Assembly (NCBI GenBank): GCA_002405995.1
Contig: DHMW01000107.1
Span: 1,653-11,556, forward strand
Direction: 5' to 3'
Origin: Oscillospiraceae bacterium UBA4632
Lineage (GTDB): Bacteria; Bacillota; Clostridia; Oscillospirales; Oscillospiraceae
Length of the DNA stretch: 9,904 nt
Position numbers and translations under genes: made by a program. How positions within the stretch are numbered: position 1 is the stretch's first letter; every line of letters begins with the position of its first letter. The notes beneath the pieces are model-generated. The model ran no database searches. It was not told the DNA's origin and saw only the letters and a program-made list of their open reading frames with translations. Below are positions 6,188 through 9,904 of this stretch, in pieces.

Positions 6188-6580
6188 TTATTTTGCCAGC
6201 TTGCTCTGGCACTTGTCCATGAAGCGGTCCACGGTGATGACGGCGCGCTGGTGTACGCCCTCGCCGATGGGGCCCGCGGCGTCGCTGGCGGCTGCCTTGA
6301 AGTCGATCATCTTACCGTTTGCGGAAATGCCCGTGACCTCGACGGTGACGCTCACCTCCATGCCGACGGGGGAGGGGGAGAGGTGCGAGGTCTGCACCAT
6401 GGTGCCGACGGTGCTCTTGTCCTCGCCCAGCTCCTGCTGGAGATAGGTGAAGGCGGCGTTTTCGATCATGGCGACAAGGTACGGCGTGCCGAACACGGGC
6501 AGGCCGCCGCTGCCGAGGGCGGCAGCGGTCATATCCTCCGTGACGGTTTTTGTCACGGTAAAAGTATCTCCGATCTTCAT
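6188..6580 (-). CDS. Hotdog-fold thioesterase, FlK-like
   Basis: This 130-residue single hotdog domain is of normal length for the fluoroacetyl-CoA thioesterase-like family. The N-terminal pattern TVTEDMTAAALGSGGLPVFG, then TPYLVAMIENAA, is characteristic. The likely catalytic residues are T32, E40 and H66, spaced 8 and 26 residues apart. That is the same spacing as Thr42, Glu50 and His76 of Streptomyces FlK as I remember them. Family members hydrolyse small acyl-CoA esters; fluoroacetyl-CoA is unlikely to be the natural substrate in a gut anaerobe, so the real substrate is open. CTCCTT at 6588-6593 (AAGGAG on the coding strand) lies seven bases before the ATG. The gene starts 21 bases after potCD and ends nine bases before the radical SAM gene, so it is in the transporter operon. 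No signal peptide is present; the protein is cytosolic. Confidence 0.85.
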   Translation of the reverse strand: MKIGDTFTVTKTVTEDMTAAALGSGGLPVFGTPYLVAMIENAAFTYLQQELGEDKSTVGTMVQTSHLSPSPVGMEVSVTVEVTGISANGKMIDFKAAASDAAGPIGEGVHQRAVITVDRFMDKCQSKLAK

Positions 6581-6601
6581 AGAAAAGCTCCTTTGCTTGC
6601 G

Positions 6602-8506
6602 TTACTTTGCGGCCTTGACCTTGATCCAGAGACGGCTCAGCTCGCGCATGAGGGTCTGGTTGTCGTGGAACATCTCGTCCTTGTCGTAGCCGCTGCGGGG
6701 AAGATAGGCGGCGTTGTCGGCGTAGAGGTCCTCGGATCCGGTCATTTCTTCAAATACCTCCGCGTTGGGAGAAGTATAACCCACCGTTTCGGTGTTGTCA
6801 AATGCCGCCTCGTAGGTGAGCATGTAGTTGATGAACTCGTGGGCGAGCTTCGGGTTCTCTGCATTTTTGGGAATGACCATCGCGTCGCACCAGATGTTCG
6901 TGCCCTGAGAGGGCATGCAGAAGCTCATGTCCTCGTTTTCATCGAGGACAACGGCTGCATCGCCGGAGTAGACGACGGCGATGTCCTTGTAGCCGTTCAT
7001 CATGCCGTCGATGACCTCGTCGGTCACGTAGACGGGAGACATGGTGTCGTTCATCTGCAGCAGCCACTCATAGGCATCGTTGATCTCGTCGGGATCGTCG
7101 GTATTCATCGAGTAGCCCAGCGCCTTGAAGGCCATCATGAACGAGTCGCGCTCGGAGTCATAGATGTAGATGCGTCCGGCATAGTCGGTGTTGCGCAGGA
7201 TCTCCCAGCCCTCGCTCTCGATCACGGCGGGATCGACGTTCTCATGATTGTAGACAAGGCCGACGCTGCCCCAGAAGTAAGGGATAGACCAGTCGTTGCC
7301 GGGGTCGTAGCTCATGCCGCGCACGGCGTCGGACATATTTTCCATGTTGGGGATCATGCTCTTGTCAAGCGGCTGGAGGAAGTCCTCGTTCATCAGGCGC
7401 TCGATCATGTAGTCGGATGGGATGACCACATCATAGCGGTCGCCGGCCATAAGCTTGGTGTACATCATTTCGTTGGAGTCGAAGTTTTCGACGATCACGC
7501 GCACGCCGAACTGCTTTTCAAAGTCGGAAATGACGTTCTCGCCGAGGTACTCACCGGGGAGGTAGAGCTTCAAAACGTTGCTGCCGTACTTTTCGATGGC
7601 GGCGGCACTCTTGCGGTTCTGTGCAACGCCCGCGCCAACGGTTCCGCCAACGATAGCGAGCGCCAGCACGGCGGCGACGGCAGCAACGGCCTTGCGGCTC
7701 ATGCCGCGGGAGGGTTTGCCGCCCTTGCCGCGCTTTTCGCGCACGATGGGCACGATGTTCACAACGCCGAGCACCAGTGTGATGAGCAGGATGACGATGG
7801 TGGACAGCGCGTTGATGGACGGGTTCACGCGCTTGGACATCGTGTAGACCAGGATCGAAATGTTGCTCACGCCGTTGCCCGTCGTGAAGTAAGAGATGAC
7901 GAAGTCGTCAAAGCTCATCGTGAACGCGATGAGCGCGCCGGAGACGATGCCTGGCTTGATCTGCGGCACGATGACCTTCGTGAGCGCCTGAAACGGCGTT
8001 GCGCCAAGGTCCATCGCCGCGTCGATGAGGTTCGGGTCGAGCGAGCGGAGCTTCGGCGTGACGGAGAGCATCACATAGGGGATACAGAACATGATATGCG
8101 CGATGAGCAGCGTGCCGAAGCCCTTTTTGACCGTGAGGACGCTGAAAAACATCAGAAGCGAGATGGCCGTGACGATATCGGGGTTCATCACAGGCAGGTC
8201 GTTGACGCGCTCGACCATCTTCTGCACGACCTTTTTCGACCTGGACAGGCCGATGGCTGTGATCGTGCCGACGACCGTGGCAACGACCGTCGCGATGACG
8301 GCGATGACGACCGTGTAGAGCACGGCCTCCATCATCGTCGAGTCGGCGAACATCTTTTCATACCAACGCAGCGAGAAGCCGCTGAACTTCGTCAGCGAGC
8401 GGGAATCGTTGAACGAAAAGACAATGATGTAGAGGATAGGGAGGTAGAAAAAGAGCATCGTGAGCGTCAGGATGAGCTTTGAGCCGAGGGAGTTTTTCTT
8501 TTTCAT
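6602..8506 (-). CDS. potCD: Fused PotC permease-PotD substrate-binding protein (spermidine/putrescine ABC transporter)
   Basis: This 634-residue protein joins two transporter parts that are separate in E. coli. Residues 1-260 are a PotC-type permease with about six membrane helices and an EAA loop (IDAAMDLGATPFQALTKVIV, 161-180), the contact site for the ATPase. A basic cytosolic linker (REKRGKGGKPSRGMSRK, 256-272) leads into a seventh helix (273-295), which places the rest outside the membrane. Residues 310-634 are a PotD-like polyamine-binding domain with LPGEYLGENVISDFE, YDVVIPSDY (358-366), IPYFWGSVGLVYN (408-420), GYSMNTDDP (464-472) and NIWCDAMVIP (537-546). W539 and D541 correspond to E. 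coli PotD W255 and D257, which bind polyamine; the aromatic residue W34 of PotD appears to be replaced by Pro here. No lipobox is seen: the helix replaces the usual lipid anchor. The ribosome site AAAGGAG overlaps the end of potB; the gap is four bases. Confidence 0.93.
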   Translation of the reverse strand: MKKKNSLGSKLILTLTMLFFYLPILYIIVFSFNDSRSLTKFSGFSLRWYEKMFADSTMMEAVLYTVVIAVIATVVATVVGTITAIGLSRSKKVVQKMVERVNDLPVMNPDIVTAISLLMFFSVLTVKKGFGTLLIAHIMFCIPYVMLSVTPKLRSLDPNLIDAAMDLGATPFQALTKVIVPQIKPGIVSGALIAFTMSFDDFVISYFTTGNGVSNISILVYTMSKRVNPSINALSTIVILLITLVLGVVNIVPIVREKRGKGGKPSRGMSRKAVAAVAAVLALAIVGGTVGAGVAQNRKSAAAIEKYGSNVLKLYLPGEYLGENVISDFEKQFGVRVIVENFDSNEMMYTKLMAGDRYDVVIPSDYMIERLMNEDFLQPLDKSMIPNMENMSDAVRGMSYDPGNDWSIPYFWGSVGLVYNHENVDPAVIESEGWEILRNTDYAGRIYIYDSERDSFMMAFKALGYSMNTDDPDEINDAYEWLLQMNDTMSPVYVTDEVIDGMMNGYKDIAVVYSGDAAVVLDENEDMSFCMPSQGTNIWCDAMVIPKNAENPKLAHEFINYMLTYEAAFDNTETVGYTSPNAEVFEEMTGSEDLYADNAAYLPRSGYDKDEMFHDNQTLMRELSRLWIKVKAAK

Positions 8507-8510
8507 GCGC

Positions 8511-9350
8511 TCACTCCTTTCCCTGCGAGGCGACCTGAACGTCCGCCTTGCGCGTCAGCCACATCGAGAGCATGATGATGACCGCCATGATCAGTGAGAT
8601 GGCGGAGCCGAAGTTCCAGTCGCCGGTGGTGAGGAACTGCGTTTCGATGATGTTGCCGACGAGGACATACTGTCCGCCGCCGAGGAGCTTCGGGATGAAG
8701 AAGCTCGACACCGCCGGCAGGAACACGAGTGTGATGCCGGAGATCACGCCGGGGAGCGACAGCGGCAGCGTCACGCGCAAAAACGCCTGCACCGGCGTTG
8801 CGCCGAGGTCGCTCGCGGCCTCGAGCAGGCTCTTGTCCATCTTGGCAAGGGAGGTGTGGATCTGCAGGATCATAAAGGGGATGAAGTTATAGACCATTCC
8901 GAGGATGACGGCAAAGCTCGTGTGGATCATCGGCACAGGACCGACGCCGAACCACGAGAGGATGGTGTTGAGGATGCCCTCATCCTGCAAAATGCCCATC
9001 CACGCATAGGTGCGCACCAGCATGTTGACCCAGGTCGGCATGGTGATGAGCAGAATGAGGATGGTGTTGCTGCGGCCGCCGCGCTGCGCGATGGTATAGG
9101 CGATGGGATAGCCCAGCAGCACACAGATGAGCGTGGTGATGACCGCGATGTAGAGCGAGCGCAGGAGCACGTCCATAAAGACCTTGTCCGTGACGAAGCG
9201 GGCAAAGTTTTCAAGAGTGAACTGGAACGTGAGCACCGAGTTGCCGGAGGTGGTAAAGGCATAGAGCACGATCAGCAGCATCGGCACAACGATGATAGCG
9301 CAGATCCACACGATGTACGGATACGTCATGGAGCGAAAGTGCTTCACCAC
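8511..9350 (-). CDS. potB: Spermidine/putrescine ABC transporter permease PotB
   Basis: This 279-residue inner-membrane permease has about six membrane helices (near 12-32, 66-86, 97-117, 145-165, 200-220 and 248-265). The EAA loop, LLEAASDLGATPVQAFLRVT (175-194), docks with the PotA ATPase. TMPTWVNMLVRTYAW (103-117) and SFFIPKLLGGG (216-226) are typical of PotB. It pairs with the PotC half of the next gene to form the channel. The start is GTG. Two GTG codons follow one another (9350-9348 and 9347-9345). AAGGAGG at 9355-9361 is four bases from the first and seven from the second, so the second may be the real start, giving 278 residues. Both overlap the end of potA (7 or 4 bases), so translation is coupled. 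The downstream gap to potCD is four bases. Confidence 0.94.
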   Translation of the reverse strand: MVKHFRSMTYPYIVWICAIIVVPMLLIVLYAFTTSGNSVLTFQFTLENFARFVTDKVFMDVLLRSLYIAVITTLICVLLGYPIAYTIAQRGGRSNTILILLITMPTWVNMLVRTYAWMGILQDEGILNTILSWFGVGPVPMIHTSFAVILGMVYNFIPFMILQIHTSLAKMDKSLLEAASDLGATPVQAFLRVTLPLSLPGVISGITLVFLPAVSSFFIPKLLGGGQYVLVGNIIETQFLTTGDWNFGSAISLIMAVIIMLSMWLTRKADVQVASQGKE

Positions 9351-9904
9351 TGTCCCTCCTTCTTCATCACGTGGATGTCCTCCGGGCGGAAGACAAGACC
9401 GACCTGCTCGCCCTCCTCGAAGGCATGCGTGGTGGACACGCGGTACTCGTAGCCCTCGGTGGAGAAGGTGACATCGTACACGCCGGGGATGATGGTCTCA
9501 GGGTCAAAGTCGTACTTGACGTCGGTGATCTCGACCTGCTCGCCGTCCTCGAGGGACCACGCCGATGCGCTCGCCCAGGTCTCCAGGTCGGTGTCGAGCG
9601 CGATGCTCTCCTGGATGTCCTCGACCTTCTTGAAGAAGTTCATCGCGTAGATCTCTTCCTGATAGACCTTGCTCTCCACGCGGTTCTCGGCGACTACCAA
9701 CACCTTGACGGTGATGGCGGTGCCGTTTGCGGTGGCAAAGGTCACGGTGTAGTTGCCTGTTTCAGGCTTGATGTCGTATTCGACGGTCTTGATGGAGATG
9801 GGCTCCTCGGTCTCGGCGTCCCACGCCTCGGCGGAGGCAAGGGCGACGACCTTCGCGTCGTCAAGCTCCTCTACGTCCTCTACGTCGAGCAGGAACGCGT
9901 TCGC
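9344..9904 (-). CDS. potA: PotA-like ABC ATPase, C-terminal part with repeated domain (5' end outside window)
   Basis: The frame is open to the right edge, so the visible 186 residues are the C-terminal end of a longer protein. It is called PotA because it overlaps potB in the usual potA-potB-potC order and because it ends GEQVGLVFRPEDIHVMKK, the end typical of clostridial PotA. The ATP-binding domain must lie upstream and is not seen. Residues 2-87 and 88-162 look like two copies of an acidic, beta-rich module: FLLDVEDVEEL/FFKKVEDIQES, ASAEAW/ASASAW, VEYDIKPET/VKYDFDPET, YTVTF/YDVTF. Ordinary PotA has one short TOBE/OB region here, so this is an enlarged regulatory domain or something fused to it. 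A GTG at 9745 is in frame but lies inside the first copy and is not a credible start. A 9-bp tandem repeat (9869-9886) encodes the VEDVE stretch. An alternative is a non-ATPase protein that merely ends like PotA. Confidence 0.75.
   Translation of the reverse strand, partial: ANAFLLDVEDVEELDDAKVVALASAEAWDAETEEPISIKTVEYDIKPETGNYTVTFATANGTAITVKVLVVAENRVESKVYQEEIYAMNFFKKVEDIQESIALDTDLETWASASAWSLEDGEQVEITDVKYDFDPETIIPGVYDVTFSTEGYEYRVSTTHAFEEGEQVGLVFRPEDIHVMKKEGQW
9355..9361 (-). promoter_or_regulatory. Ribosome binding site of potB, inside the end of potA
   Basis: AAGGAGG on the minus strand lies within the last codons of potA. It is four bases from the GTG at 9350 and seven from the GTG at 9347. 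The better spacing of the second makes it a serious alternative start. Confidence 0.75.
9419..9901 (-). repeat. Tandem protein repeat in the PotA C-terminal region (two copies, about 86-91 residues apart)
   Basis: Copy 1 spans about 9644-9901 and copy 2 about 9419-9643. Matching blocks in order are VEDVEEL/VEDIQES (86 residues apart), ASAEAW/ASASAW (88), VEYDIKPET/VKYDFDPET (88) and YTVTF/YDVTF (91). The similarity is at protein level, so the duplication is old. Further copies may lie upstream of the window. Confidence 0.7.

Noticed and set aside
6507..6558. Two GC-rich inverted repeats (9-bp arms at 6507-6515/6520-6528; 7-bp arms at 6538-6544/6552-6558) in the first part of the thioesterase gene
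   Set aside because: They encode conserved family residues (AAALGSGG and TVTKTVT), so the repeats are most simply a by-product of coding. No regulatory setting is evident.
5369..8482. A 1037-codon open frame on the plus strand, opposite the radical SAM, thioesterase and potCD genes
   Set aside because: The translation is rich in His, Asp, Val and Arg with no recognisable domain, and it lies antisense to three clear genes. It results from GC-rich codon use that avoids stop triplets on the other strand.
9869..9886. Two tandem copies of CTCTACGTC, considered as an iteron or operator
   Set aside because: It lies inside the PotA coding frame, has only two copies, and encodes the acidic repeat residues VEDVE.

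Overview
The window looks like chromosomal DNA of a high-GC anaerobic member of the Clostridia, probably an Oscillospirales-type gut bacterium. The grounds are purine-rich Shine-Dalgarno sites before most genes, GC-rich codon use with long antisense open frames, a DUF4250 protein, a clostridial-style polyamine transporter with PotC fused to PotD, and a family of short radical SAM proteins common in Firmicutes. The taxon is an inference; no rRNA or other marker gene is present.

Layout. (1) 1-1126, plus strand: the 3' end of alanyl-tRNA synthetase (alaS), a 59-residue DUF4250 protein whose start codon overlaps the alaS stop, and a HIT-family hydrolase. A 15-bp stem-loop follows. (2) 3874-1207, minus strand: a two-gene unit of a MoxR-type AAA+ ATPase and a VWA protein one base apart, probably a chaperone pair that remodels or metallates an unknown client. 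(3) 3875-4178: a divergent intergenic region with a promoter on each side. (4) 4179-5249, plus strand: an XRE-family regulator with a long helical, TPR-like C-terminal part. A near-perfect bidirectional terminator separates it from the converging operon. (5) 9904-5306, minus strand: a tightly packed operon of potA (3' part only), potB, a fused potC-potD, a FlK-like hotdog thioesterase and a radical SAM protein. Gaps are 21 nt or less, and potA overlaps potB.

How the genes work together. The pot genes encode an ABC importer for spermidine/putrescine: PotA drives transport, PotB and the PotC half form the channel, and the PotD half is held outside the membrane by a seventh transmembrane helix. 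The thioesterase and radical SAM genes share the transcript and end at its terminator; whether they act in polyamine or acyl-CoA metabolism is not known.

The most unusual point is the C-terminal part of PotA. It holds two copies of an acidic, beta-rich repeat of about 86-91 residues before the usual PotA terminal motif. I see no CRISPR array, transposase, tRNA, rRNA or phage gene. Most of the window is recognisable core or near-core genome; the less well understood parts are the PotA extension, the MoxR/VWA pair without a visible client, and the thioesterase/radical SAM tail of the transporter operon.
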